Origin: Methanosarcina mazei S-6
GTDB lineage: Archaea > Halobacteriota > Methanosarcinia > Methanosarcinales > Methanosarcinaceae
Assembly: GCF_000970205.1 (NCBI RefSeq)
Contig: NZ_CP009512.1
Span: 3,348,001 to 3,412,000, forward strand
Direction of reading: 5' to 3'
DNA: 64,000 nucleotides
Below, piece after piece: positions 1 through 8,053 of this stretch (positions within the stretch are counted from its first letter, which is position 1; every line of letters starts with the position of its first letter). The notes beneath the pieces were generated by a model. It was not told the DNA's origin. It ran no database searches and was given only the letters and a program-made list of their open reading frames with translations. The position numbers and the translations under genes are program-made.

Positions 1-1251
1 ATGATGCCTGAAATCCTTGCAATGGACGAGCCCGTAAGCCAGATGGATCCTGCAGGGACACAGGAGATCCTGAATACGGTAAGAGAACTCAACAGGAAGC
101 AGAATATAACCATTCTGCTGGTTGAGCACAGGCTTCACGAAATTGCGCCTTTTGCGGACAGGGTCGTCATAATGGACAGCGGGAAAATTATCCTTGACCA
201 GCCCGCCTCAAAAGCTTTTGAAAATCTTGAGGTCTTCCACAGGCTTGGGCTTCGGGTTCCCGAACCTGTTGAACTCTGCCATACTCTGGGGATAAAGGCA
301 AGCCCCTTCAGTGCAGAGGAAACGTTTCCATTATTGAACACCGGAAATTTTAAAGAAAAAATCGGGGACTATCCAGCAAGCCCTGGCAGGAAAGAAAAAA
401 CCAGTTCTCCGGGCTGGTCCGCAGAGAATAACGAACCTCTGGTTTCAGTCCGGGACCTCTGGTCTGGATACGATAAAAGCCGGATGGTTCTTAAAGGCAT
501 AAATCTGGAAATCCATAGAGGTGAAAGGGTTGCAGTTATGGGCACAAATGGTTCGGGGAAATCAACCCTGCTTCTGAACCTTGCAGCCATGCTCAGGCCG
601 TATAAAGGAAATGTAAAGATCTTCGGGGAGGATACAAAAACAAAAAATCCGTATTCTTTTGCGGGCAGAATAGGCTTTGTATTCCAGAACCCTGACCTTA
701 TGCTCTTCTGCGATTCGACGGAAGAGGAGGCAAAGTTCGGGCCTGCCAGGTTAAAATTAGATAACATAGAAGAAAGGGCGAAAATTTCCCTTGAAGCCAT
801 GTCGATCCTGAACCTCAGAAAGGACCTCCCCCAGTCCCTGAGCAGAGGACAGAGATTGAGGACAGCTGTCGCCTCCATACTTTCTATAGATCCCATTCTT
901 GTCCTCCTTGATGAACCCACGACAGGGCAGGACAGGGTGAATATAGAGCAGATGATGGACTATTTCAAAACTAGAGGTTCCACGCTTGTGTTCTGTACCC
1001 ATGATATTGAGATTGCGATGCTCTATGCCACCAGAATTCTTGTGATGAATGAAGGGCAGATTATAGCAGATGGAAGGGGAAGAGATGTCATAAAGGATAT
1101 CGACATCCTGAGAAAAGCATCCCTTACCCAGCCTCCAGTTGTTGAAATTGCCAGCTATCTCGGAATTGACGCCTTTTCGATTACAGAACTTGTGGATGGT
1201 CTGATCCACAGAAATCCCGAAATCCGAATTGCTGAAGGGATAAAATGCTGA
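1..1251 (+). CDS. ECF-type ABC importer ATPase, two fused ATP-binding domains (5' end outside window)
   Basis: This is the energizing subunit of an energy-coupling-factor importer for a vitamin or metal ion, acting on the cytoplasmic face with the EcfT protein next door. The visible part starts inside the first ATPase domain: Walker B (LAMDEP, residues 6-11) and the switch His (LVEH, about 40) are present, but Walker A and the signature motif are missing, so the gene begins upstream of the window. A linker (about 95-145) leads to a complete second domain with Walker A GTNGSGKST (about 181), signature LSRGQ (about 279), Walker B LVLLDEPT (about 300) and CTHD (about 333). The signature has SRGQ instead of SGGQ. 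The substrate-binding S component is not visible, so the substrate is unknown. Confidence 0.9.
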   Translation: MMPEILAMDEPVSQMDPAGTQEILNTVRELNRKQNITILLVEHRLHEIAPFADRVVIMDSGKIILDQPASKAFENLEVFHRLGLRVPEPVELCHTLGIKASPFSAEETFPLLNTGNFKEKIGDYPASPGRKEKTSSPGWSAENNEPLVSVRDLWSGYDKSRMVLKGINLEIHRGERVAVMGTNGSGKSTLLLNLAAMLRPYKGNVKIFGEDTKTKNPYSFAGRIGFVFQNPDLMLFCDSTEEEAKFGPARLKLDNIEERAKISLEAMSILNLRKDLPQSLSRGQRLRTAVASILSIDPILVLLDEPTTGQDRVNIEQMMDYFKTRGSTLVFCTHDIEIAMLYATRILVMNEGQIIADGRGRDVIKDIDILRKASLTQPPVVEIASYLGIDAFSITELVDGLIHRNPEIRIAEGIKC

Positions 1252-1359
1252 ACTGGCAGAATTCTGAAATTAGAGTTTTGAAATTGAAATTCTGAAATGA
1301 AGAATATTTAACCCGCGAAAACTCCGAGTGCCAGTACAGCAGGTAGCGGAAGTGTTAAT

Positions 1360-2253
1360 ATGATAAGCGCAAGATCAATTGCAGAACCAGCAATAAAGGA
1401 CACGATCATTCACAGGATGGACCCCAGGACAAAGATCCTGGTCCTGATCTCCACAGTTTTTATAGCAGTAAGCCTGGACAATCCCGAGACCATGTTTTTG
1501 CTGTTCCTGGTCGTACTTTCCGGGTTCGCATTTGCAAAGATGCCTGCAATAAAGCTCAAAACCCTCGCCTTTTTGCTCATACTTTTGATCTGGGGGACCA
1601 TCTATTCTCAGGCACTGTTTTATTCCCAGCTTCCTAGAACTGTGATTTTCACCATAATCAGTCCTGGGTTTCCGGTTCTGGGCTGGCTGACAAATGGGGG
1701 GCTGTTCGTTTATGTGGAAGGGCTCCAGCACGGTGCAATTCAGGGCTTGAGGTCAGCTTCAATCCTGTCCCTGGGATTATTAATGTGCTGGACCACGGAT
1801 TCTAGAGATATGTTAAACGGACTTGTCGGGCTCAGGGTCCCTTACAGCGTGGCTTTCATGGTAGTAACGGCCGTCAGGTTCCTGCCAATAATTATTACCG
1901 AAGTAGCAACCGTAATAACAGTCCAGCGGCTCAGGGGTTTCAATCCTAAAAGGTTCGGGTCAGGGATCATAAAGACATCACTTAATATACTGACACCAAC
2001 CCTGTCAAACTGTGTGAGGAGGACCGGAATACTTGCGGTATCCATCCAGAGCAGGGCTTTCCGGGCAAATTCGGACAGGACATACCTCAAAAAACTGGAA
2101 TTTTCTGACTTTGATAAGGCAGTGGTTGCTATCTGTATTTTTGCTGCCATAAGTATTGTGATTATAAAGCTTCTTTACAGCATGTATACAGGTGGAATTT
2201 ATTACACTTCAGGTTTAAGACCTGTTTATGCAATCGCCAAGGGATACCTGTGA
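1360..2253 (+). CDS. ECF transporter transmembrane subunit EcfT (CbiQ family)
   Basis: This 297-residue membrane protein couples the ATPase to the substrate-binding component of the importer. It opens with a soluble stretch containing MDPRTKILV, typical of the CbiQ/EcfT family, followed by four to six hydrophobic helices. The Arg-containing coupling helices are visible as QRLRGFNP and SRAFRAN. It lies 108 bases downstream of the double ATPase on the same strand and overlaps the next gene by 4 bases, so the four genes at 1-3742 are probably one transcript. Length and motifs fit the family; substrate specificity cannot be read from this subunit. Confidence 0.85.
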   Translation: MISARSIAEPAIKDTIIHRMDPRTKILVLISTVFIAVSLDNPETMFLLFLVVLSGFAFAKMPAIKLKTLAFLLILLIWGTIYSQALFYSQLPRTVIFTIISPGFPVLGWLTNGGLFVYVEGLQHGAIQGLRSASILSLGLLMCWTTDSRDMLNGLVGLRVPYSVAFMVVTAVRFLPIIITEVATVITVQRLRGFNPKRFGSGIIKTSLNILTPTLSNCVRRTGILAVSIQSRAFRANSDRTYLKKLEFSDFDKAVVAICIFAAISIVIIKLLYSMYTGGIYYTSGLRPVYAIAKGYL

Positions 2254-3017
2254 TAGAAATAAGAAAATTATCCAGATCTTTCGGGAACCTGCGTGCTGTT
2301 GATGAACTCGACCTTGATGTGGAAAACGAGATATTCGGGCTTCTTGGACCAAACGGGGCAGGTAAAAGCACAACTGTGATGATGCTCACAACCTTGCTGA
2401 GACCGAGCAGCGGCACTGCAAAAGTCTGTGGCTATGATATTGTAAAGGACTCAAAGAAAGTGAGATCAAAGATAAGCTACGTCCCCCAGGACATGGCAGT
2501 GGACAGAAAGCTCACAGGCAGGGAAAATGTGATGCTTTATGCAAAACTCTATGGGATCCAGAACAGGAATTCAAAGGTAGACGAGGTGATTGAAATGATG
2601 GGGCTTTCGGACCGGGCAGGCGACCTTGTAGCAAAGTACTCGGGAGGAATGAGGCGGCGCCTTGAACTCTCCCAGGCGCTTGTGCATGAGCCCGAAGTGC
2701 TTTTCCTCGACGAGCCCACTCTCGGACTGGACGTGAGCGGCAGAAAAAAGATCTGGGAACATATCAGGATGCTTAAAGCCGAAGGAATGACTATTTTCAT
2801 GACCACACACTACCTTGAAGAGGCAGAAAAATACTGCAACCGTGTTGCCATTATCGATAAAGGCAGGATAGCAGCTGTCGGCTCACCTGAAAAACTTGTG
2901 AATTCAATTGGAAAAAATGCCTCGCTCAATGACGTTTTCCTTGAAAAAGTAAAAACCCCTGAAGAACAGGCAGGGTTTAACTCGGCCCAGTTCAGGAACC
3001 TTCTGAGGAGGAGATGA
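2250..3017 (+). CDS. ABC transporter ATP-binding protein, DrrA-like export type
   Basis: This 255-residue ATPase would power the ABC-2 membrane protein encoded next. Walker A GPNGAGKST (about 34), signature YSGGMRRRLELS (about 131), Walker B VLFLDEPTLGLD and the switch MTTHYLEEAE are all intact; the LGLD and YLEEAE features are usual for the daunorubicin-resistance (DrrA) group. The start is GTG, overlapping the TGA of the ecfT-like gene. The gene overlaps the following permease gene as ATGA, which indicates translational coupling. The exported compound is unknown; the coupling to ECF genes is positional only. Confidence 0.88.
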   Translation: MIEIRKLSRSFGNLRAVDELDLDVENEIFGLLGPNGAGKSTTVMMLTTLLRPSSGTAKVCGYDIVKDSKKVRSKISYVPQDMAVDRKLTGRENVMLYAKLYGIQNRNSKVDEVIEMMGLSDRAGDLVAKYSGGMRRRLELSQALVHEPEVLFLDEPTLGLDVSGRKKIWEHIRMLKAEGMTIFMTTHYLEEAEKYCNRVAIIDKGRIAAVGSPEKLVNSIGKNASLNDVFLEKVKTPEEQAGFNSAQFRNLLRRR

Positions 3018-3742
3018 TGAGAGCTGTATTCTATTATTTTGAAAGAGATCTTGTAAAATGGCTCAGGGGCAGAGTAACTGTCGTTTCTTCGCTTGTAATG
3101 CCCGCAGCCTGGCTGGTATTTGTCGGGCTTGCCCTGCCCACAAAATTCACTGATAATTACCTTGAATTTATCACCCCGGGAATCCTCGTTATGACAACCC
3201 TCTTTTCCTCCCTGCAGGGAGGGTCTCTCATGATTTTTGATAAAATACTGGGCTTTTTGAATAAATTCCTCGCAATGCCTTCCCCGCGAGAAAGCATGCT
3301 GTACGGAAAAATCCTCTTCATCAGCGTAAGAGGGCTGCTGCAGGCTACCGTGATTCTCGTTATAGCCACACTCCTGGGAGTAAGGGGACTGAACCCGATA
3401 AACATTGTTCTGATATATCTTACGCTGTTCCTGTTTTCGGTTTTTTTCTCTGCCCTCTCAACCATGATAGGGCTGCATCTTGGTGACCATGACAGCTATG
3501 CAGCCGTAAACAGCATGATAAGCATGCCTCTGTTTTTCACGAGTACTGCACTGATGCCCTATGACGTAATGCCAGAATGGTTGAGGGCAGTCGCAAGGCT
3601 CAATCCGGTTAGCTATGCGATAGACAGTACAAGGTTACTTTTCGAGGGATCCATCCCTGTCTATGGAATCCTTGGGCTCGCAGCAGGAGCCGGAATCATG
3701 CTTATCATCGGAACGTATCAGTTCCGAAAGGCAGTTGTGTGA
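3014..3742 (+). CDS. ABC-2 type permease, DrrB-like
   Basis: This 242-residue integral membrane protein is the partner of the preceding ATPase. It shows about six hydrophobic segments, a short cytoplasmic N-terminus and the ABC-2 pattern near the C-terminus: LPYDV-type loop (MPYDVMPEWLRAVARLNPVSYA) before the last helices. A GGAGG ribosome-binding site lies just before the ATG, inside the end of the upstream gene. It is the last gene of the transport cluster; the next 555 bases hold no convincing gene. Confidence 0.85.
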   Translation: MMRAVFYYFERDLVKWLRGRVTVVSSLVMPAAWLVFVGLALPTKFTDNYLEFITPGILVMTTLFSSLQGGSLMIFDKILGFLNKFLAMPSPRESMLYGKILFISVRGLLQATVILVIATLLGVRGLNPINIVLIYLTLFLFSVFFSALSTMIGLHLGDHDSYAAVNSMISMPLFFTSTALMPYDVMPEWLRAVARLNPVSYAIDSTRLLFEGSIPVYGILGLAAGAGIMLIIGTYQFRKAVV

Positions 3743-4297
3743 AAAAAAATTAATTGAAAGACATCCAGCTTGGCTGTCAGATATAATCAGGCAAGAAATT
3801 GAAACCGTTTTATCCGGGATGGAGAATCTCTCCTCCATCAGGCCGAAGCTATTGTGAAAGCAAAACATATTTTCGTGCAGACCTGTCTCACCCGTGCAGG
3901 AGTGGTTATAACTGCATTATCTTGATCGTCACAGCCGGCGAAGAAAAGAGGTCTTCCCTAAAATATGAAAGAGGGATTTGCTCGGAAAAAGCCAAAGTGC
4001 AAAGCTAAATAATTCAATTTTCCATACAATAAGAATAGTTTAATATTATAAATAAAAATTATGTAAAAATATATGCTTGAAAATTCAGAATAATTCTTTT
4101 TTGACTATAGATAGTAAAGATTATATTTACATACGTCTATTTTATAGACAGAAAAGACTGCTACGTAAATCTTCAATTTACCGGGCATATTCAGATTTTG
4201 AATTTCATTTTTAGGCAAGGGAATGTTAGACTCTTCCTGTATTTGCCCAATAGTTACAGGATAATACCCGGATATAAGATTTGAGGAGGATACAAAC
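3743..4297. other. Intergenic region, AT-rich, no gene seen
   Basis: The first 115 bases contain a short open frame in a different phase from the permease gene, ending at 3857, but it has no own start or ribosome-binding site. The rest is AT-rich. A GAGGAGG-type site precedes the lipoprotein gene at 4298. I see no RNA gene here. Confidence 0.5.
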
Positions 4298-5086
4298 ATG
4301 AAGAAGCTGCTGTCTTTGCTGCTACTTATTTCAGTAATTATTATATCTGGTTGTGCATCGACAATAAAGGCAAACTCACCGGTCAGTCCGGAAGAACTGG
4401 TTGTGAGCATCGAGCCCCTGGTAATGAAAGAGTTTAATGAACAGGATGTTTCCGTAAAGGTGTTAAATAATAACAGCACCCAGAAAATTGACTCGGTGTC
4501 TGTAAGTTCTTTTGATCCGTTTACTATTGTGGGTCCGAGTCCACAGATTAACATTCCTGCGGAAAGCAAGGCTGCTTTAAGTTTCAGGGTTATGGCTCCC
4601 TCTTTTGAGAAGAACACTTCGATGCTAACAGTGTCTTACGCTTCTGGTATTGATGAAAAAGAACAGCCCATAATCAGGACGAAAGTTGTTCCTGTCCAGA
4701 TGGTTGTCCTTCCTGATGCAAAACTTCAATTTGTCGGCTTTGCAGAAAGCATGGACAATCTGCGCAAATCTCCACCGGTTTCTGCCTGGGAAACAAAGAA
4801 AGGGGAGAATATAACGGTGAAGTTTTCTGTAAAGAACCATGGGCAATCAACCATAGCCGGAAATTCCATGTATGTGGTAGTAGACATAGAAAACAAGATG
4901 ATAGGGAACAGCTCGACTGTCAATATCACCGAAGCGATGGCAAAAGGTGGAACTTCCTATACAAGGGGTGTGGAACTTCCTGTCCAGAAAGATGCCCCCA
5001 ACGGGGAAACCAATGTGTACGTAAATCTGATGAAAGGGGATTACCTGCTTGACTCCCAGACCCTTGTACTTAAAGTAAAACTATAA
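4298..5086 (+). CDS. Predicted surface lipoprotein, Methanosarcina type
   Basis: This 262-residue protein starts with a lipoprotein signal (KK, a leucine/isoleucine-rich core, then lipobox ISGC at about residues 17-20), so it is probably anchored to the outer face of the membrane. The rest resembles beta-sandwich repeats: two segments discuss-like in pattern (residues about 30-130 and 150-255) with alternating hydrophobic residues and several N-x-S/T glycosylation sites. A strong GAGGAGG site lies 9 bases before the ATG. It is followed 16 bases later by a second envelope protein gene. I do not recognise a named family; a CARDB- or NEW3-like fold is a guess. Confidence 0.7.
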   Translation: MKKLLSLLLLISVIIISGCASTIKANSPVSPEELVVSIEPLVMKEFNEQDVSVKVLNNNSTQKIDSVSVSSFDPFTIVGPSPQINIPAESKAALSFRVMAPSFEKNTSMLTVSYASGIDEKEQPIIRTKVVPVQMVVLPDAKLQFVGFAESMDNLRKSPPVSAWETKKGENITVKFSVKNHGQSTIAGNSMYVVVDIENKMIGNSSTVNITEAMAKGGTSYTRGVELPVQKDAPNGETNVYVNLMKGDYLLDSQTLVLKVKL

Positions 5087-5102
5087 TCCGGATCTGGTCC
5101 TC

Positions 5103-6110
5103 ATGAGATTCAGGCAACGAATAAAACCCGGAAAATCCCCTCTTTTATTATCTGGCGGATTTTTAATCAGCATTTTGCTGATTATGATCCTCTCTTCCGG
5201 CTGTTTTGGGAGTTTAGAGCATAGAGATGTTTTCAGGGAATATGATGAGGTTTTTCTTCAGAATATAGATATAATGGCCACTCCGCAGGAAGAGAATGCC
5301 TTACTGACAGTTACCCCTTATATCCGCAATGACCAGGACACTGACAGTTCCATGCTCTCTGTCAAAGTCAAAATTATTGATGAGGAAACCCATCTGATAG
5401 CAGCAGAAAAAGATGCGGACATGGGTTACGTTAAAGCCCGATCTCTTGTTTATAATGCCGTGCCTCTAGGGACTGTAAACCCGGGGAATTATCAGGTGGA
5501 AGTCCAGCTTTTCAGGGAAGGGGAAATCCTTGATTCGGAAAGTGAGCACATCACCATCAGGGTAGATACCTCTGTTGATCAGCCGGCTGATATCCTGCTT
5601 ACAGATATGAACCTTGTAATTACCCAGTTCACTGACAGGGACGCAAAGGCTGTGGTGGATATTTCCCCCGGAGTTTATAACCAGGGTGGAGATTCCAGAC
5701 CTCTAACCATGCTGGTCACTGCAAAAAAGGATGAATACACTTCATACACCGAAAGCGACGAACTCGGGATTGTAAAAGGTTCAGGCCAGCTCAGAGGACA
5801 TGTGCGCTTCGTGCTTCCCAGAAGGGCAGAATATACATTCGCAGTTAGTGTGGAAGAGAATGGCAGGGAAATTATCACTTCCGAAACAACAGAGCCAGTA
5901 AAAATGGATAAGATAGAGCGGAATGCTGTCAAAAATTACCCTCTTGTTGAAGAAGGCACACCCATTGAACTCCCAGCAGAAGAAACTCCCGATTCCGAAG
6001 GTTCAACTCCGGGTTTTGAGAGCCTGTTCATGTTTATAGCCTTCCTTCTGGCTGCAGGCATCATAATTAACAGGGGACCTGATAACAAAAAGAATGAAAA
6101 AGAGGAGTAA
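5103..6110 (+). CDS. Predicted surface protein with N-terminal lipobox-like signal and PGF-like C-terminal anchor
   Basis: This 335-residue protein has an N-terminal hydrophobic segment ending in SSGC (about residue 35), consistent with a lipoprotein signal, then two extracytoplasmic beta-rich domains (about 40-155 and 160-275). Near the C-terminus a Pro/Glu-rich linker precedes STPGF, a hydrophobic helix and a charged tail, resembling the archaeal PGF-CTERM anchor, although the tail is longer than usual. It sits 16 bases after the lipoprotein gene and 1 base before the next start, so the three genes are probably co-transcribed. Function unknown. Confidence 0.68.
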   Translation: MRFRQRIKPGKSPLLLSGGFLISILLIMILSSGCFGSLEHRDVFREYDEVFLQNIDIMATPQEENALLTVTPYIRNDQDTDSSMLSVKVKIIDEETHLIAAEKDADMGYVKARSLVYNAVPLGTVNPGNYQVEVQLFREGEILDSESEHITIRVDTSVDQPADILLTDMNLVITQFTDRDAKAVVDISPGVYNQGGDSRPLTMLVTAKKDEYTSYTESDELGIVKGSGQLRGHVRFVLPRRAEYTFAVSVEENGREIITSETTEPVKMDKIERNAVKNYPLVEEGTPIELPAEETPDSEGSTPGFESLFMFIAFLLAAGIIINRGPDNKKNEKEE

Positions 6111-6111
6111 T

Positions 6112-6429
6112 ATGACTGAAAACGAACTCAACCCTCACAATGAAGAAAAAGGCACAGATAACCGTTCTGTGGGAATCCAGAAGCCTGAAAAAGACAATAG
6201 AACGGAAAATAATGACTCTTCGTTTAAAAAACTGGTAAATTCAGCCATACTGATCGTCCTTCTGGCCTTTGTCTTTATTGCACTGTTTTCTTTTTTCTTC
6301 AATATGCGGGAGGCAATAATTGCGCTTTTCAATCCAAAATACCAGGCTCTCGTGCAGGCCATCTTCAGTTTACTGGTTGTGATTATAGGGATTTACATTA
6401 TCCGGTTGCTCCTTCCAAACAAACATTAA
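6112..6429 (+). CDS. Small membrane protein of unknown function
   Basis: The first 40 residues are hydrophilic and rich in Asn, Glu and Lys; two hydrophobic helices follow (about 42-63 and 77-98). The ATG at 6112 is chosen over an in-frame ATG at 6094 because GAGGAG sits 4 bases before it and because it follows the stop of the preceding gene. The product is 105 residues. As the third gene of the envelope cluster it may assist the two surface proteins, but no family was recognised. Confidence 0.6.
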   Translation: MTENELNPHNEEKGTDNRSVGIQKPEKDNRTENNDSSFKKLVNSAILIVLLAFVFIALFSFFFNMREAIIALFNPKYQALVQAIFSLLVVIIGIYIIRLLLPNKH

Positions 6430-6513
6430 TCGCCCCTTTGAGGGAGCTAAATCCCTTTTTGAGACGAAGCAATAAAAGTATTTGAAAGAAAATCAGGTAA
6501 AAATAGGGAGTAA

Positions 6514-6579
6514 AAAATAGAGAGGAGAAAAATAGAGAGGAGAAAAATAGAGAGGAGAAAAATAGAGAGGAGAAAAATA
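6514..6579. repeat. 15-bp tandem repeat, left part (about 4 units)
   Basis: Units of AGAGAGGAGAAAAAT repeat without variation. The array is interrupted by an IS1-family element and continues at 7779. The last eight bases, GAAAAATA (6572-6579), are the left copy of the target duplication. Confidence 0.9.
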
Positions 6580-6618
6580 GGTCGTGTCCTCAAATCATTG
6601 ACTTAGTTTTATATAATC

Positions 6619-7065
6619 TTGAATCTATTATTATTTGGGGGCATCTTAATCACTTCTGAAATCGATTTTTCACAATTTTTTTGCTGGAACAAAGACTGCA
6701 CTGATTATGGAATTAAAAATCAAGGGAATATAGTCCTTAAAGAAAGATATGGTAAAAATAACCATGCTCTTTTTAAATGTAAAACTTGTAAAAAATGTTT
6801 TAGTGAAACCAAAGGTACAATATTTTTCGAATTAAACACTCCAGATGAAGAAGTTCTAAGGACAATAGCTATGCTTCCTGAAAAAGGCAGTATTCGTGGA
6901 GTTGCAAGAGCTACTGGACATAGTAAAGACACTATTTGTAGATGGCTTGAGATTGCAGGAACCCATGCAGAAGAAGTTACAACTTATTTCCTCAAAAATC
7001 TTAATCTTACGAGAGTAGAGGTTGATGAGATCTGGTCATATATAAAAAAAAGCAAAAAAATGTGA
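6619..7065 (+). CDS. IS1-family transposase, first reading frame (InsA-like, zinc ribbon and HTH)
   Basis: The frame encodes 148 residues. A zinc-ribbon-like pattern is visible: CWNKDC near residue 22 and CKTCKKC near residue 52, followed by a helix-turn-helix region (GVARATGHSKDTICRWL). The end carries the first catalytic Asp in EVDEIWSYI. The frame stops at 7063-7065, four bases into the second frame. The true functional protein is probably the fusion made by -1 slippage at the A7 run 7044-7050. The TTG-like start shown lies in a weak context; the real start could be slightly downstream. Confidence 0.85.
   Translation: MNLLLFGGILITSEIDFSQFFCWNKDCTDYGIKNQGNIVLKERYGKNNHALFKCKTCKKCFSETKGTIFFELNTPDEEVLRTIAMLPEKGSIRGVARATGHSKDTICRWLEIAGTHAEEVTTYFLKNLNLTRVEVDEIWSYIKKSKKM
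7044..7050 (+). promoter_or_regulatory. Putative -1 frameshift site of the IS1 transposase
   Basis: Seven A residues in the phase A-AAA-AAA lie 13 bases before the stop of the first frame. IS1 is known to use an A-rich slippery heptamer to make InsAB'. A second A7 run at 7054-7060 is less well phased. Confidence 0.7.
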
Positions 7066-7763
7066 CTGACGAGGATTCTGAAGAGTGTGGTGATGTGTAT
7101 TCACTTACAGCAATCAAAAGTGACACAAGATTGCTCCTTTCTCATCATGAAGGAAAACGTAGTGCTGAGGATGCTATAGAGTTATTTAAAGAAGTTGAGA
7201 AGATGCGTTCCACATCTTCTCCTATTCCTGTATTTACCTCAGATGATTGGGATGCCTTTGAAGAAGCACTTATAAACGTTTATGGTAAAATCGAGTTGCC
7301 ACAATACAAAGGTATCGGAAGAAAACCGCTACCTAAACTGGTTCCACCTGACGATTTAAAATATGTCAAAGTATTGAAGAAAAAGGTAAAAAATTATGTA
7401 GTTGAAACAGTTCAACGTATCATCTTTGGAGATCCTGATGAGATATTCGAAATGCTTGGAGCTGATGCGGATAGTTATATTGGAACTTCTTATGCAGAAA
7501 GGATTAACCTTACGATAAGGACATCTCTTGCAAGATTTATAAGAAAAGGAATGAATTTCAGTAAAACCAAAAGGATGCATCAGAAAGCTATTGATTTATT
7601 CCAGGCATGGTATAACTTTATAAAACCTCATAAGTCTCTAAGGCTAAAAATAGATTCTGGAAACAGAAAATGGTTTCAAAGGACTCCAGCTATGGCAGAA
7701 GGAATAACTGATCACATATGGAGTTTAAAGGAACTATTAACATTTAGAGTTCCTGTTCAATAA
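7062..7763 (+). CDS. IS1-family transposase, second reading frame (InsB-like, DDE domain)
   Basis: The 233-residue frame lies in -1 phase to the first. It holds the second catalytic Asp (FTSDDWDAFEEAL) and the C-terminal region YAERINLTIR...KGMNFSKTKRMHQKA...AWYNFIKPHKSLR expected in the DDE fold of IS1 transposases. The heptamer A AAA AAA at 7044-7050, read in the first frame as A-AAA-AAA, gives a good -1 slippery site; after slippage the protein reads SYIKKKQKNVTDEDS and continues without a stop. Independent initiation at the GTG of 7062 is unlikely to give an active protein. Confidence 0.85.
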   Translation: MTDEDSEECGDVYSLTAIKSDTRLLLSHHEGKRSAEDAIELFKEVEKMRSTSSPIPVFTSDDWDAFEEALINVYGKIELPQYKGIGRKPLPKLVPPDDLKYVKVLKKKVKNYVVETVQRIIFGDPDEIFEMLGADADSYIGTSYAERINLTIRTSLARFIRKGMNFSKTKRMHQKAIDLFQAWYNFIKPHKSLRLKIDSGNRKWFQRTPAMAEGITDHIWSLKELLTFRVPVQ

Positions 7764-7778
7764 TATGAGGACACGACC

Positions 7779-7956
7779 GAAAAATAGAGAGGAGAAAAAT
7801 AGAGAGGAGAAAAATAGAGAGGAGAAAAATAGAGAGGAGAAAAATAGAGAGGAGAAAAATAGAGAGGAGAAAAATAGAGAGGAGAAAAATAGAGAGGAGA
7901 AAAATAGAGAGGAGAAAAATAGAGAGGAGAAAAATAGAGAGGAGAAAAATAGAGAG
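7779..7956. repeat. 15-bp tandem repeat, right part (about 11.6 units)
   Basis: This continues the AGAGAGGAGAAAAAT array after the insertion. With the left part there were about 16 copies before the IS entered. Read as protein it gives a meaningless NREEK repeat, so it is not a gene. Confidence 0.9.
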
Positions 7957-8000
7957 TAAGAAAATATAAGGTAGAAAAAGAAATAAAAAAGACAGAGCAA

Positions 8001-8029
8001 AAAAAGGACAGAGCAGAACCTTTTGGTTC
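8001..8029 (-). terminator. Terminator of the PhoU-like gene
   Basis: On the minus strand, after the stop at 8054, GAACC-AAAA-GGTTC forms a short hairpin (8016-8029) followed by T-rich sequence at 8001-8007 and beyond. Archaeal terminators often need only the T tract. Confidence 0.55.
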
Positions 8030-8053
8030 GGATCTGTTTTTAGATCTGATTAC

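Larger units (their letters stand above)
6580..7778 (+). mobile_element. Intact IS1-family insertion sequence (1199 bp)
   Basis: Perfect 13-bp terminal inverted repeats GGTCGTGTCCTCA lie at 6580-6592 and, reversed, at 7766-7778. Both sides carry the 8-bp direct repeat GAAAAATA (6572-6579 and 7779-7786), so insertion is recent enough to keep the target duplication. The element contains two overlapping reading frames joined by a likely -1 frameshift, as is known for IS1. It has landed inside a 15-bp tandem repeat array. Ends, duplication and transposase are intact, so it may still be mobile. Confidence 0.92.

Noticed and set aside
3732-3857. Short protein-like frame after the DrrB-like gene
   Set aside because: It has only a TTG inside the end of the permease gene, no ribosome-binding site and no known relative; possibly a leftover.
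7765-7959. Open frame encoding a repeated NREEK peptide
   Set aside because: It is the translation of the 15-bp tandem repeat that flanks the IS1-family element; no ribosome-binding site or independent coding sign.
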